Assembly (NCBI GenBank): GCA_044221555.1
Contig: JBGAOY010000035.1
Location: 1 to 34,989 of the forward strand
From: JAEUJM01 sp044221555
GTDB taxonomy: Bacteria > Actinomycetota > Acidimicrobiia > Acidimicrobiales > DATDAH01
Direction: 5' to 3'
DNA length: 34,989 nt
A program made the translations under genes and the position numbers. The notes under the pieces were generated by a model. The model did no database searches. It saw only the letters and a program-made list of their open reading frames with translations, and was not told the DNA's origin. Positions 9,973-19,109 of this stretch are shown in pieces. The stretch's first letter is position 1; every line of letters begins with the position of its first letter.

Positions 9973-10881
9973 TCAACCGGCCTCGGTCGCGCGCTCGGAG
10001 AGCAGCCACGCGAGCAGTCCCCGAGCGGTGTGCATGCGGTTCTCGGCCTCCGGCCAGATGCGGCTGCGGGGGCCGTCGACCACCTCGGCCGACGCCTCCT
10101 CGCCCCGATGGGCCGGGAGGCAGTGCAGGAACACCCCACCCGGGGCCAGGTGGTCGACGGTGGCCGCGTCGAGCGTCCACCCCTCGAAGTCGCGGCGCCG
10201 GCGCTCGGCCTGCTCCTCCTGGCCCATGGATGCCCACACGTCGGTGCAGACCACGTCGGCGCCCTCTACCGCTTCCTCGGCCCGATCGTGGACGGTCGGC
10301 TCCCCCCCGGCCGAGCGGATGCGATCGAGGTCGACCGCGCCGAATCGGTAGCTCGGTGGGCAGCCCAGCCGCACGTTCATCCCGACCATCAGCGCGGCGA
10401 TGCACAGCGACCGGGCCACGTTATTGGCGTCGCCCACGTAGGCGAGGGTCCGGCCGGGGAGCGAGCCGAACTCCTGGCGGACGGTCAACAGGTCGGCCAG
10501 GGCCTGCAACGGATGGGCCTCGTCGGACAGCAGGTTCACCACGGGCACCTTCGACACCGCGGCCATCCGCTCGACCTTCGAGTGCGCGAACACCCGGGCG
10601 CCGATGGCGGCGTGGTAGCCGGCCAGGGTGCGCGCCACGTCCTCGGTGGTCTCCCGGAGGTCGAGGCCCACCTCGTCGGCGTGGATCGTGATCGGATGCC
10701 CCCCCAACTGCACCACCGCCATCTCGGTGGAGTTGCGGGTGCGCAGCGACGGCTTCTCGAAGAGCAGACCCACCCCTTTGCCGGCCAAGACCTGCGGGGG
10801 CGCGGGATCCTCGGACAGGTCGAGCACCGCGATGAGCTCGTCGGGGCTGAGGTCGTCGATCTCGAGGAAGTGGCGGGTCAT
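9973..10881 (-). CDS. argF: Ornithine carbamoyltransferase
   Basis: Makes citrulline from ornithine and carbamoyl phosphate. The 302-residue protein shows the carbamoyl-phosphate motif SLRTR (45-49), HPLQ (123-126), the ornithine-side DVWASMG (214-220) and HCLP (253-256). ATG at 10881 with a strong GGGAGGGG ribosome site just upstream. The stop overlaps the argR start. The 97 bases between argD and argF hold no gene; no terminator was seen there. Confidence 0.96.
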   Translation of the reverse strand: MTRHFLEIDDLSPDELIAVLDLSEDPAPPQVLAGKGVGLLFEKPSLRTRNSTEMAVVQLGGHPITIHADEVGLDLRETTEDVARTLAGYHAAIGARVFAHSKVERMAAVSKVPVVNLLSDEAHPLQALADLLTVRQEFGSLPGRTLAYVGDANNVARSLCIAALMVGMNVRLGCPPSYRFGAVDLDRIRSAGGEPTVHDRAEEAVEGADVVCTDVWASMGQEEQAERRRRDFEGWTLDAATVDHLAPGGVFLHCLPAHRGEEASAEVVDGPRSRIWPEAENRMHTARGLLAWLLSERATEAG

Positions 10882-10978
10882 GCGACCCCCTCCCGGCGAC
10901 GTCCTCGTCCTGGGGCCTCCGGCGCGACGGGGGTGACGGCACGGTGCACCCGGTACGGGGCGGATGCGGCCGGGCCGT

Positions 10979-12166
10979 TCATGACAGGACCCCCTCGAGG
11001 ATGACCAGTGCCTCGTCGATCTCGTCGTCGCTCACCAGTAGTGGCGGGGCGAACCGCAGGGCGGTAGGGGTGACGCCGTTGACGACCAGCCCGGCCGCCA
11101 GTGCGTCCGCCGCCACGGCCCGGGCGTCACGGCCGTCGAGCTCGGCGGCCAGCAGGAGGCCCAGGCCTCGCACGGACGTGACCGCATCGAGCGCGAGCAG
11201 ACCCTCGGTGAGACGGGCGCCGGCCCGGGTGGCCCGGGCGGGCGCGTCCTCCGCCTCCATCACCGCCAGCACCGCACGGGCGGCGGCGGTGGCCAGCGGT
11301 TGGCCGCCGTAGGTCGTGGCATGGTCGCCGGGGCGGAACGCGGCCGCCACCTCGGCCCGGGCCCAGCAGGCGCCGATGGGCATGCCGTTGCCGAGTGCCT
11401 TGGCCATCGTGACGACGTCGGGCCGCACGTCGTAGTGCTGGTGACCGAACCACCGCCCGGTGCGACCGAGGCCGGTCTGCACCTCGTCGAACATCAACAG
11501 CAGGCCGCGCTCGTCGCAGAGCTCCCGCACACCCTGGAAGTAGGCGGCGTCGGCCATGTTGACCCCGCCCTCGCCCTGCACGGGCTCGAGCAGCACCGCG
11601 GCCACGGACGGGTCGATGGCCGCCTCGAGCGCGTCGAGGTCGGCCCAGGCGACGTGGCGGAACCCCTCGGGCATCGGCTGGAAGGCCTCGTGCTTCTCGG
11701 GCTGACCGGTGGCGTGCAGCGTCGCAAGGGTGCGCCCGTGGAACGAGCCGTAGGCGCTGACCACCCCGAACTTGCCGTAGCCGCCCCATCGGCGGGCCAG
11801 CTTGATGGCCGCCTCGTTGGCCTCGGCCCCCGAGTTGGAGAAGAACACCTTCCCCCCGGGACTCGTGCCGCCGCCACCCAGCAGGCGGTCGAGTGCCGCG
11901 GCCACGTGCCGGCCCGGCACGGTGCCGAACAGGTTCGACACGTGCACCAGGGTGCGGGCCTGCTCACAGATGGCGTCGGCCACGACGGGGTGGGCGTGGC
12001 CGAGGGCCACGACCGCCAGGCCGCCGAGGAAGTCGAGGTAGCGCCGTCCCTCGTCGTCCCAGAGCTGGGTGCCCTCGCCGCGGACGAACGTGACGGTCGC
12101 CGGCGGGTAGGTCGACATCAGCGGCGATGCCGACGTCTCGTCGGTCGCCGGCGTCGCGTCCGCCAT
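10979..12166 (-). CDS. argD: Acetylornithine aminotransferase
   Basis: PLP-dependent class III aminotransferase that converts N-acetylglutamate semialdehyde to N-acetylornithine. The 395-residue protein has FFSNSGAEANEAAIKLARRW in the PLP phosphate region, LMFDEVQTGLGRTG, and the lysine that binds PLP in TMAKALGNGMPIGA. The start at 12166 gives a TGATG overlap with the argB stop, and its N-terminus MADATPATDETSASPLMSTYPP leads directly into the conserved fold. The upstream frame is shadow of argB. Confidence 0.96.
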   Translation of the reverse strand: MADATPATDETSASPLMSTYPPATVTFVRGEGTQLWDDEGRRYLDFLGGLAVVALGHAHPVVADAICEQARTLVHVSNLFGTVPGRHVAAALDRLLGGGGTSPGGKVFFSNSGAEANEAAIKLARRWGGYGKFGVVSAYGSFHGRTLATLHATGQPEKHEAFQPMPEGFRHVAWADLDALEAAIDPSVAAVLLEPVQGEGGVNMADAAYFQGVRELCDERGLLLMFDEVQTGLGRTGRWFGHQHYDVRPDVVTMAKALGNGMPIGACWARAEVAAAFRPGDHATTYGGQPLATAAARAVLAVMEAEDAPARATRAGARLTEGLLALDAVTSVRGLGLLLAAELDGRDARAVAADALAAGLVVNGVTPTALRFAPPLLVSDDEIDEALVILEGVLS

Positions 12167-13110
12167 CACTCGGCCCCCACGATCATCGTGCCCACGCCGG
12201 CGTCGGTGAACAGCTCGAGCAGCACCACGTGGGGCAGGCGCCCGTCGAGCACGTGGGCCGACCGCACCCCCTGCTCCACCGCGTGGATGCACGCCGCGAT
12301 CTTGGGGATCATGCCGCCGCGCATCACCCCCTCGTCCACCAGGCGCTGGAGCTCGGGGATCGCGATGGTGCTCACGAGCGTGGCCGGATCGTCGGCATCG
12401 AGACGCAGCCCCTCGATGTCGGTGAGGTAGATCACCTTCTCGGCCCCCACGGCCTCGGCGATGGCGCCGGCGGCCGTGTCGGCGTTGATGTTGTAGGCCT
12501 GGCCGGCGGCATCGGTGCCGATGGTGGAGATGACCGGGATCAGGTCCTCGGCCAGCAGGCGCTCGATGATGGAGGGGTTCACCGCGGCCACGTCGCCCAC
12601 GAAGCCGAGGTCGGGGTGCCGGGCCGACGCCTGGATGAGGCTGGCGTCTCCACCGGACAGTCCCACGGCCAGGGGGCCGTGCACGTTGATGCCGGCCACG
12701 ATCTCGCTGTTGATCTTGCCCTCGAGCACCATGCGGGCGACCTCGAGGGTCTCGGCGTCGGTGACCCGCAGGCCGTCCTTGAACACCGATTCCTTGCCCA
12801 GGCGCCGCAGCAGGTCGCCGATCTGGGGACCGCCGCCGTGCACCACCACCGGCTTCAGGCCGACGGTGTGCAACAGCACCATGTCCTCGGCGAATTGGCG
12901 GGCCAACTCGTCGTCGACCATGGCGTTGCCGCCGTACTTCACCACGATGGTGGCGCCCGCCAGGCGCTGGATGTACGGCAGCGCCTCGATCAGGACACCG
13001 GCGACGTAGCCTGCGCCGCCTCCGGCGTCGACCGAGCCCGATCCGGATCCGGCCGGTGCCGCGGCCTCGCTCCGCTCCGGAGCCTCCGGGGTGATCGGCC
13101 GCGCGGTCAC
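12166..13110 (-). CDS. argB: Acetylglutamate kinase
   Basis: Phosphorylates N-acetylglutamate, the usual feedback-controlled step in the cyclic pathway. The 314-residue protein carries the amino-acid-kinase motifs VVKYGGNAM and VVHGGGPQIGDLL, and KINSEIVAGINVHGPLAVGLSGGDA. The GTG start at 13110 overlaps the argJ stop as GTGA. It gives a low-complexity N-terminal stretch of about 37 residues (Ala/Gly/Ser/Pro) before the conserved YVAGVLIEALPYIQRL. In arginine-sensitive kinases an N-terminal helix before this point links hexamers; here the extension is unlike that helix, so a shorter start cannot be excluded. One-base overlap with argD. Confidence 0.95.
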   Translation of the reverse strand: MTARPITPEAPERSEAAAPAGSGSGSVDAGGGAGYVAGVLIEALPYIQRLAGATIVVKYGGNAMVDDELARQFAEDMVLLHTVGLKPVVVHGGGPQIGDLLRRLGKESVFKDGLRVTDAETLEVARMVLEGKINSEIVAGINVHGPLAVGLSGGDASLIQASARHPDLGFVGDVAAVNPSIIERLLAEDLIPVISTIGTDAAGQAYNINADTAAGAIAEAVGAEKVIYLTDIEGLRLDADDPATLVSTIAIPELQRLVDEGVMRGGMIPKIAACIHAVEQGVRSAHVLDGRLPHVVLLELFTDAGVGTMIVGAE

Positions 13111-14273
13111 GACGTGCCCATGTTCTCGTCCACGTACGCGTGGGTGAGGTCGTTGGTCAGGACGGTGAACCGGCCTGCGCCGAGACCGAGGTCGACGGTG
13201 ATGTCGAGGTCGCGCTCGGCCATGTGATCAGCCACCGCGCCGCGGTCGTGGTCGATCTCGATCCCGTGGCGGGCCACCATCACCCCGCCGTAGCAGACCG
13301 ACACGCACGCCTGGTCGAAGTGCACCCCGGCGCTGCCGGCCTCGCTGGCCAGGCGACCCCAGTAGGGGTCCTCGCCGTACCACGAGCACTTGCACAACGC
13401 GCTGTCAGCGATCCGCCGGGCCGCGGTCTCGGCCTGGACGTCGTCCACGGCGCCCGTGACGTGCAGGCGCACGACCTTGGTGGCGCCCTCGGCATCGCCC
13501 GCCATCTGCTCGGCGAGGTGCAGGCAGGCCGCCGCGACGGCGTCGGCGAAGGCCTCCGGGTCGGGCACACCGGCCCGGCCGCTGGCCAGCAACAGCACGG
13601 TGTCGTTGGTGGACTGGCAGCCGTCGACGCTGAGGGCGTTGAACGAGTGGGCCACCCCGGCCGTGAGCGCCGCGTGCAGGTCGGCGGGGCCCACCTGGGC
13701 ATCGGTGGTCAGCACCGCCAGCATCGTGGCCATCTTCGGCGAGAGCATGGCTGCACCCTTGGCCATGCCACCCACCACCCAGCCGTCGCCCTCGACGACG
13801 GTCTCCTTGCGGTGGGTGTCGGTGGTGAGGATCGCCTCCGCCGCGTCCACCGCCCCCGTGTTCGACCGGGCCGCAGCCAGCGTGGGCAGCGAGGCCGACA
13901 GGGCCTCGACGGGCAGCCGGTTGCCGATCAGCCCGGTCGAGCACATGAGGACGTGGTGGTGCGCGCAGCCCAGCTCGGCGGCGAGGATGCCGGTGAGCTC
14001 CTCGGCGTCCTGGTGCCCGGCCTCGCCGGTGGCGGCGTTGGCGTTGCCGCTGTTCAAGAGCACCGCGGCGGCCTGGCCACCAGAGGTGCGCAGATGGCCT
14101 TGGCACAGCTGCACCGGCGCCGCGGTCATCTTGTTCGGGGTGAACACGCCGGCGGCGGGCACCGGGCCGCCGTCCTCGGTGGCGACCAGCGCCAGGTCGA
14201 GGGACTCGGGATCCTCCTTCACCCCACCGTGGATGCCGGCGGCCACGAACCCTGCGGCGGCGGTGACGCTCAT
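13107..14273 (-). CDS. argJ: Glutamate N-acetyltransferase / amino-acid acetyltransferase (ArgJ)
   Basis: Moves the acetyl group from acetylornithine to glutamate, making the pathway cyclic. Some members also use acetyl-CoA; which type this is cannot be told. The protein of 388 residues shows NSGNANA (74-80), the oxyanion-hole segment STGLIG (112-117), and the self-cleavage site MATMLAVL (181-188), where Thr183 becomes the nucleophile of the beta chain. The start at 14273 (MSVTAAAGFVAAGIHGG) fits the family; its first bases overlap the argC stop. The palindromic element in the argC 3' end lies 50 bases upstream of this start, so a hairpin there could affect argJ expression. Confidence 0.96.
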   Translation of the reverse strand: MSVTAAAGFVAAGIHGGVKEDPESLDLALVATEDGGPVPAAGVFTPNKMTAAPVQLCQGHLRTSGGQAAAVLLNSGNANAATGEAGHQDAEELTGILAAELGCAHHHVLMCSTGLIGNRLPVEALSASLPTLAAARSNTGAVDAAEAILTTDTHRKETVVEGDGWVVGGMAKGAAMLSPKMATMLAVLTTDAQVGPADLHAALTAGVAHSFNALSVDGCQSTNDTVLLLASGRAGVPDPEAFADAVAAACLHLAEQMAGDAEGATKVVRLHVTGAVDDVQAETAARRIADSALCKCSWYGEDPYWGRLASEAGSAGVHFDQACVSVCYGGVMVARHGIEIDHDRGAVADHMAERDLDITVDLGLGAGRFTVLTNDLTHAYVDENMGTS

Positions 14274-15355
14274 GTGCACACTCCTGTCGAGGCGATGGCG
14301 ATGCGGTCGTCCGACCCCAGCCGTTCTGGCTCCCGATTCGACTGCTGGAGCGGCCGAATCGGGAGCCAGAACACCTCGGGCAGGCCGAGGGCGAGGTTGG
14401 CACATTGGAGGGCCTGGCCCGACGCACCCTTCACCAGGTTGTCGATGGCGCAGATAGCCACCACCCAGCCCGTGCGGGGGTCGTGGCGACCGGTGAGGTG
14501 GGCGGTGTTCGAGCCCAGCGTGGCCTTGGTGGACGGGGAGCGATCGCTGACCACCACGAAGGGCTCGTCGTCGAACGCCTCGTGCATGGCGGCCAGCACC
14601 GCGTCGGTCGACGTCGGGCCGGCCGGCCGGGCGTAGCACGTGGCCAGGATCCCCCGGTTCATGGGCGCGAGGTGGGGGGTGAACAGCACCTGGGTGCCCA
14701 GCACCACCTCCATCTCGGGGGTGTGGCGGTGGTCGAGCAGACCGTAGGCGGTGAAGTCCTCGTCGACCGTGCAGAACGTGGTGGTGGGCTTCGGGGGCCG
14801 GCCGGCGCCGGACACGCCGCTGGCGGCGTCGACGATGATGCCGGAGATCTCGACCAGGCCGAAGTGCACCAGCGGGGCGAGCGCCAGGTTGGCGGCGGTG
14901 GGATAGCACCCGGGCACGGCGACCGCGGCGGCGCCGGCCAGGTCGTCACGGAACAGCTCGGGCAGGCCGTACACGAACTGCTCGAGCAGTTCGGGAGCGG
15001 CATGCTCCTCGCCGTACCACCGTGGGTACATCGCCGGGTCCTTCAGGCGGAAGTCGGCGGCCAGGTCGACGACGTGTGGCACCCGCTTCAACAGGTCGGG
15101 CACGATCGCCTGGGACGCCCCGTGGGGCAGACCCAGGAACACCAGGTCGAGCCCCTCGACGTCGGCGGGGTCGTAGGCCTGGAACACGAGGTCCGGGTAG
15201 GCGGCAGCGAGGCTCGGGTACAGGTCGGCCACCGCGGTGCCGGCCTGGCTGTCACCGGTGGCCAGCGCGACCGTGAGGTCGGGATGGCCGGCGCACAGGC
15301 GCAACAACTCGGCCCCCGTGAACCCCGAGGCACCGATGATCCCCACCCTGCTCAT
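14270..15355 (-). CDS. argC: N-acetyl-gamma-glutamyl-phosphate reductase
   Basis: Reduces acetylglutamyl phosphate with NADPH. The 361-residue protein has the Rossmann start VGIIGASGFTGAELLRL, the active-site Cys150 in VPGCYPTA, and the C-terminal family segment DNLVKGASGQALQCANLALGLPE. The ATG at 15355 is the first codon of this Rossmann motif. After LGLPE (residue 327) the normal ArgC tail is replaced by 34 residues, the first 18 of which (328-345) are encoded by a perfect palindromic element at 14323-14372. First gene of the arg operon, behind a promoter with an ARG-box-like site. Stop overlaps the argJ start by 4 bases. Confidence 0.96.
   Translation of the reverse strand: MSRVGIIGASGFTGAELLRLCAGHPDLTVALATGDSQAGTAVADLYPSLAAAYPDLVFQAYDPADVEGLDLVFLGLPHGASQAIVPDLLKRVPHVVDLAADFRLKDPAMYPRWYGEEHAAPELLEQFVYGLPELFRDDLAGAAAVAVPGCYPTAANLALAPLVHFGLVEISGIIVDAASGVSGAGRPPKPTTTFCTVDEDFTAYGLLDHRHTPEMEVVLGTQVLFTPHLAPMNRGILATCYARPAGPTSTDAVLAAMHEAFDDEPFVVVSDRSPSTKATLGSNTAHLTGRHDPRTGWVVAICAIDNLVKGASGQALQCANLALGLPEVFWLPIRPLQQSNREPERLGSDDRIAIASTGVCT
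14323..14372. repeat. 50-bp palindromic element inside the argC 3' end
   Basis: Left arm GTTCTGGCTCCCGATTCG (14323-14340) and right arm CGAATCGGGAGCCAGAAC (14355-14372) are perfectly complementary over 18 bases, with a 14-base centre. The 50-bp length, the arms and the placement before the next gene match the element at 29310-29359 and, in part, the one at 33270. It lies within argC, 50 bases before the argJ start. No T run follows it, so it is not a standard intrinsic terminator. Confidence 0.9.
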
Positions 15356-15378
15356 GGTGCACCCGTGATCATCGCAAG

Positions 15379-15407
15379 AGCATACGGAGGACCGCATTCT
15401 TATGCAA
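15379..15407 (-). promoter_or_regulatory. Predicted argC promoter
   Basis: On the minus strand: TTGCAT (15407-15402), a 17-base spacer, TATGCT (15384-15379). The predicted start of transcription is near 15371, giving a very short leader to the argC ATG at 15355. The -35 lies inside the ARG-box-like palindrome, which fits simple arginine repression by ArgR. Confidence 0.65.
15393..15406 (-). promoter_or_regulatory. ARG-box-like operator of argC
   Basis: The minus strand reads TGCATAAGAATGCG, a near match to the general ARG box TGnATwwwwATnCA (two deviations: one G in the AT centre, and CG for CA at the end). It overlaps the -35 of the argC promoter and the repressor gene argR is in the same operon, so repression of the whole cluster by arginine is likely. 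A second, weaker half-site may lie in the following TATGC. Motif knowledge is from the ArgR/AhrC family; the regulation itself is inferred. Confidence 0.65.
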
Positions 15408-15522
15408 GCCGACTAGGGATGGGGCGCGGCGACCCGGGGCGAGCAGTGTCTGTGGGCACGGCGCGGCGAGCGAGGGACGACCGAGGCGTGATGATCGCGA
15501 CGACGCGTCGGCCGAAGCGCCC

Positions 15523-17880
15523 TCAACGCAGGGTGGCGCCGTGGGCCGACTCGACCGCCTCGATGAGGCCACGGCGGGCCTCACCGACCTCGGCATCGGT
15601 GAGGGTGCGATCGGGCGCCTGGAAGCGCAGCGCGAAGGCGAGGCTGCGCCGGCCCTCCCCCACGGTCCCGCCGCGGAAGACGTCGAAGAGGCGCACCTCG
15701 GACAGCAGGTCGCCCCCGGCCGCGCGCAGGGTGGCCTCGACCGCGCCGGCGGGCACGGCATCGTCCACCTCGAAGGCGAGGTCGATGTCGCTGGAGGGGT
15801 AGCGGCTCACCTGGCGGTAGGTGTGCACGCGCACGGCATCGAGCACGGCGCCGAGCTCCAGCTCGAGCCAGGCGACACGCCCCCCGAGGTCGTACGCCGC
15901 GGTCACCCGCGGGTCGATCTCGCCGACCAGGCCGACCCGACGGCGGTCGGTGCCGATCACCACGGCGGCGGTGCGGGTGGGATGCAGCCCCGGAGCATCG
16001 TCCACCGCGTCGAGCGTCACCTCCGCGAGCCCAAGGGCTTCGGCCAACAGGCGCCACACTTCGACGGCCGCCGGTGCCTCGGCACCGGCGAGGATGACGC
16101 CCAGGACCTCGCGCTCGTCCGGCAGCTGCTGCCCGTCGGGTGGCACCCCGAACGTGTGGCCGATCTCGAACAGCGCCACGTCGCGGTTGCGATGACTCGC
16201 GTTGTACGCCACCGCGCCGAGCAGGCCCGGCCGCAGCGACGGCCGCAACACCGACTCCTCGGCCGCGAGCGGGTTCGACACGGCGACGTGGGCACCGTCG
16301 AGGCCGGCCTTGGCCAGATCGTCGGGCGCGAGGAACGGGAGCGGCAGCGCCTCGCTGATGCCCAGGCCCGCGAGCGTGGCCCGTACCTTGCGCCGCTGGC
16401 GCTGGTGCTCGGTGAGGCCACCGGTGTGCACGCCGGGCGGGCGCCGCCGCGGGATGGCCGAGTACGAGTGGTGACGGGCCACCTCCTCGATCACGTCGAT
16501 CTCGGTGGCCACATCGGGGCGGAACCCGGGCGCCACCACGTCCTGGGTGTCGCCCGCCCCCGCCACCTCGAAGCCGATGGGCCGCAGGTAGCCGGCGATC
16601 TGCTCGGTGGACAGGTCGGTGCCCAACATCGCGTTCACCCGTGGCGTGCGCACCACGATCGGCACCACCGGCGGCAGGTCGCCCCGGGCGTCGATCAGGC
16701 CGGGGGCCACGCTGGCACCCGCCGCGGTGGCCAGCTCGCAGAAGCGGTCGAGGGCCAGATCGATGCCGAAGGGATCGATCCCCCGCTCGTAGCGCATCGA
16801 CGCCTCCGACCGGAGGCGGAGCCGCTTGGACGTGCGGGCGATCATCGTCGACGGCCACCAGGCCATCTCGAGCAGCACCGAGGTGGTGACGGCCGAGATC
16901 TCGGTGGAGGCGCCGCCCATCACCCCCGCGATGCCGATGGGCGTGTCGTCACCGTCGCAGATCAGGGTGTCCTCGGCGATCACCGAGCGGTCGACGTCGT
17001 CCAGGGTGACCAATCGCTCGCCGTCGCGCGCCGCCCGCACCCGCAGGGTGCCGCCGGCAACCAGGTCGAGGTCGTAGGTATGGTTCGGGTGGCCCAGTTC
17101 GAGCATCACGTAATTCGACAGGTCGACCACGCTGTTGATGGGGCGCATCCCCAGCGCGGTGAGCCGGTTGGCCAGCCACTGGGGCGACGTGCCCACCGTG
17201 ATGTCGCGGAGCACGCGGGCACCGAAGCGCCCGCAGCGGTCGGGGTCGACGATCTCCACGCGGGCGACGCCGTCCGACGATGCACCCGACGCTGCGAACA
17301 CCGGCGCCGGCAGAGCGAACGGCACGCCGAGGCGGGCGGCGAGGTCGCGGGCGACCCCCGCCACCGACATGGCGTCGGGGCGGTTGGGGTTGATCTCCAG
17401 GTCGTAGAGCACGTCGGCGGTGACACCGAGGGCCTCGCGCAGCGCCACACCCGGGGTGAGCTCGCCCGAGAGGATCATGATGCCGCCGGCGTCGCCACCG
17501 AGGCCGATCTCGGCCGCCGAGCACAGCATGCCGTTCGACCACTCACCCCGGAGCTTGCGGCGCGCGATCTCCATGCCGTTGGGCATCACCGTGCCCAGGG
17601 TGGCCAGGGGAACCAGGTCGCCCACCGCCATGTTGAACGCGCCGCAGCAGATCTGGAGCGCCTCGCCGTCGCCGGCGTCGACGTCGACCAATTGGATCTT
17701 GTCGGCGTCCGGGTGGCGCCGCAGGTCGAGCACCCGGGCGACCACGATGCCGTCGAGGCCCTGACCGGTGTGCTCGATGGACTCGACGGCCATGCCGAGG
17801 TCGCTCATCGTCTCGCCGAGCGCGACAGGGTCGCCCTCGAGCGGCGCGAACTCACGGAGCCAGGAAAGTAGAACCTTCAC
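15523..17880 (-). CDS. pheT: Phenylalanyl-tRNA synthetase beta subunit
   Basis: Large subunit of the alpha2-beta2 PheRS. At 785 residues it has the bacterial length and domain order: N-terminal MKVLLSWLREFAPLEGDP, an EMAP/tRNA-binding domain (about 39-150, VVARVLDLRRHPDADKIQLVDVDAG), B3/B4 editing domain with NRPDAMSVAGVARDLAARLG and INSVVDLSNYVMLELGHPNH, B5, a catalytic-like core (LRLRSEASMRYERGIDP and RPSLRPGLLGAVAYNASH), and the C-terminal ferredoxin-like anticodon-binding domain (VSRYPSSDIDLAFEVDDAVP). GTG start at 17880 with GAGGAG five bases upstream. 112 bases downstream of pheS; the gap contains a GGAGCGGAGC-type repeat but no gene. The 167 bases between pheT and argC hold the arg promoter. 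Confidence 0.97.
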   Translation of the reverse strand: MKVLLSWLREFAPLEGDPVALGETMSDLGMAVESIEHTGQGLDGIVVARVLDLRRHPDADKIQLVDVDAGDGEALQICCGAFNMAVGDLVPLATLGTVMPNGMEIARRKLRGEWSNGMLCSAAEIGLGGDAGGIMILSGELTPGVALREALGVTADVLYDLEINPNRPDAMSVAGVARDLAARLGVPFALPAPVFAASGASSDGVARVEIVDPDRCGRFGARVLRDITVGTSPQWLANRLTALGMRPINSVVDLSNYVMLELGHPNHTYDLDLVAGGTLRVRAARDGERLVTLDDVDRSVIAEDTLICDGDDTPIGIAGVMGGASTEISAVTTSVLLEMAWWPSTMIARTSKRLRLRSEASMRYERGIDPFGIDLALDRFCELATAAGASVAPGLIDARGDLPPVVPIVVRTPRVNAMLGTDLSTEQIAGYLRPIGFEVAGAGDTQDVVAPGFRPDVATEIDVIEEVARHHSYSAIPRRRPPGVHTGGLTEHQRQRRKVRATLAGLGISEALPLPFLAPDDLAKAGLDGAHVAVSNPLAAEESVLRPSLRPGLLGAVAYNASHRNRDVALFEIGHTFGVPPDGQQLPDEREVLGVILAGAEAPAAVEVWRLLAEALGLAEVTLDAVDDAPGLHPTRTAAVVIGTDRRRVGLVGEIDPRVTAAYDLGGRVAWLELELGAVLDAVRVHTYRQVSRYPSSDIDLAFEVDDAVPAGAVEATLRAAGGDLLSEVRLFDVFRGGTVGEGRRSLAFALRFQAPDRTLTDAEVGEARRGLIEAVESAHGATLR

Positions 17881-17992
17881 ATCGGCTCCTCGTACCTCGG
17901 AGCGGCTTCGCCATCCGGTTCGTCGGCGCCGCGGCTCCGCTCCGCTCCGCCACCTGAGATCGACAGTCCGGTTCGCGCTCGCATGATCACCA

Positions 17993-19030
17993 TCAGAATT
18001 GCTTCAGGAAGCGGATGTCGTTGGTGAACAGCTCACGGATGTCGTTGATGCCGTAGCGGTTCATGGACAGGCGGTCGGTGCCGAAGCCGAAGGCGAACCC
18101 CGACCACTCCTCGGGGTCGTACCCCACGTTGGCGAACACGTTCGGATGCACCATCCCGCAGCCCCCCAGCTCCATCCACCCGGTGCGCCCGCAGGTCTGG
18201 CAGCCCTCACCCAGGCAGAACAGGCAATTGATGTCGTACTCGGCGGAGGGCTCGGTGAACGGGAAGTACGACGGACGCAGGCGGGAGTGGATCGCCCCAC
18301 CGAAGTAGGCGGTGGTGAAGGCCTCGAGGGTGCCGGCCAGGTCGGCGAAGCTGATGCCGCGGTCGACCACCAGGCCCTCGATCTGGTGGAAGACCGGCAT
18401 GTGGCTGGCATCGGCGGTGTCGCGCCGGTACACCCGCCCCGGCATGATCGAGTAGATCGGCGGCGGGCCGCCCTCCATCACCCGGATCTGGACCGGTGAG
18501 GTGTGGGTGCGCAGCACCGTGCTCTCCGGGGGGCCGAGGTCGACGTAGAGCGTGTCCCACATGCTGCGGGCCGGGTGGGACTCGGGGATGTTGAGGGCCT
18601 GGAAGTTGTACCAGTCCGTCTCCACCTCGGGGCCCTCGGACACGGTGAAGCCCATGCCCACGAAGACGTCCTCGAGCCGGTCGTGGGTCTGGGTGACCAG
18701 GTGCAGGTGGCCGAGTTGGCGCGCGGCGATGGTCTCGGTGAGGTCGAGTCGCTCGGCGGCGAGACGACGGGCGTAGTCCTCGGCATCGAGGGTGGCCCGC
18801 CGGGCATCGAGCGCGGCCTGCACCCGGGCGTTGGCCTCGTTGAGGGCACGTCCCGCGGTGCGCCGCTCGTCCTCGTCGAGGTCGCGCAGGCCCCGCTTCA
18901 GCTCGCCGAGAGCGGACTTCTTCCCCAGCAACTCGTAGGCGAGCGTGTCGAGCTCGTCCAACGACGACGCCGCGGCGACGCGCTGCTCGGCCTCATCGGC
19001 GATCTGGGTGAGCTGCTCGATCATCGACAC
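17993..19030 (-). CDS. pheS: Phenylalanyl-tRNA synthetase alpha subunit
   Basis: Catalytic subunit of PheRS, class II synthetase. The 345-residue protein has an N-terminal coiled-coil arm (about 1-85), motif 2 around VLRTHTSPVQIRVM, and motif 3 in GFAFGFGTDRLSMNRYGIND, followed by the usual end IRELFTNDIRFLKQF. The start is either GTG at 19030 (spaced 11 bases from a GAGGAGG site) or the ATG two codons later at 19024; the GTG fits the ribosome site better. Forms an operon with pheT and follows the membrane hydroxylase gene on the same strand. Confidence 0.97.
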   Translation of the reverse strand: MSMIEQLTQIADEAEQRVAAASSLDELDTLAYELLGKKSALGELKRGLRDLDEDERRTAGRALNEANARVQAALDARRATLDAEDYARRLAAERLDLTETIAARQLGHLHLVTQTHDRLEDVFVGMGFTVSEGPEVETDWYNFQALNIPESHPARSMWDTLYVDLGPPESTVLRTHTSPVQIRVMEGGPPPIYSIMPGRVYRRDTADASHMPVFHQIEGLVVDRGISFADLAGTLEAFTTAYFGGAIHSRLRPSYFPFTEPSAEYDINCLFCLGEGCQTCGRTGWMELGGCGMVHPNVFANVGYDPEEWSGFAFGFGTDRLSMNRYGINDIRELFTNDIRFLKQF

Positions 19031-19109
19031 CGGCGGGTCGGCCTCCTCGGCGGGCGGGACGCACCGACGATAGTGAGCGCTGGCCGCCGGTCGTTCATCG
19101 ACCGCAAGG

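Noticed and set aside
8094..10691. 865-codon plus-strand ORF opposite argG, argR and argF
   Set aside because: Antisense open frame caused by high GC; no family features, while the minus strand has clear arg genes.
15541..17871. 776-codon plus-strand ORF opposite pheT
   Set aside because: Mirror frame of pheT with repetitive GDVEVG/HLEADG-like composition.
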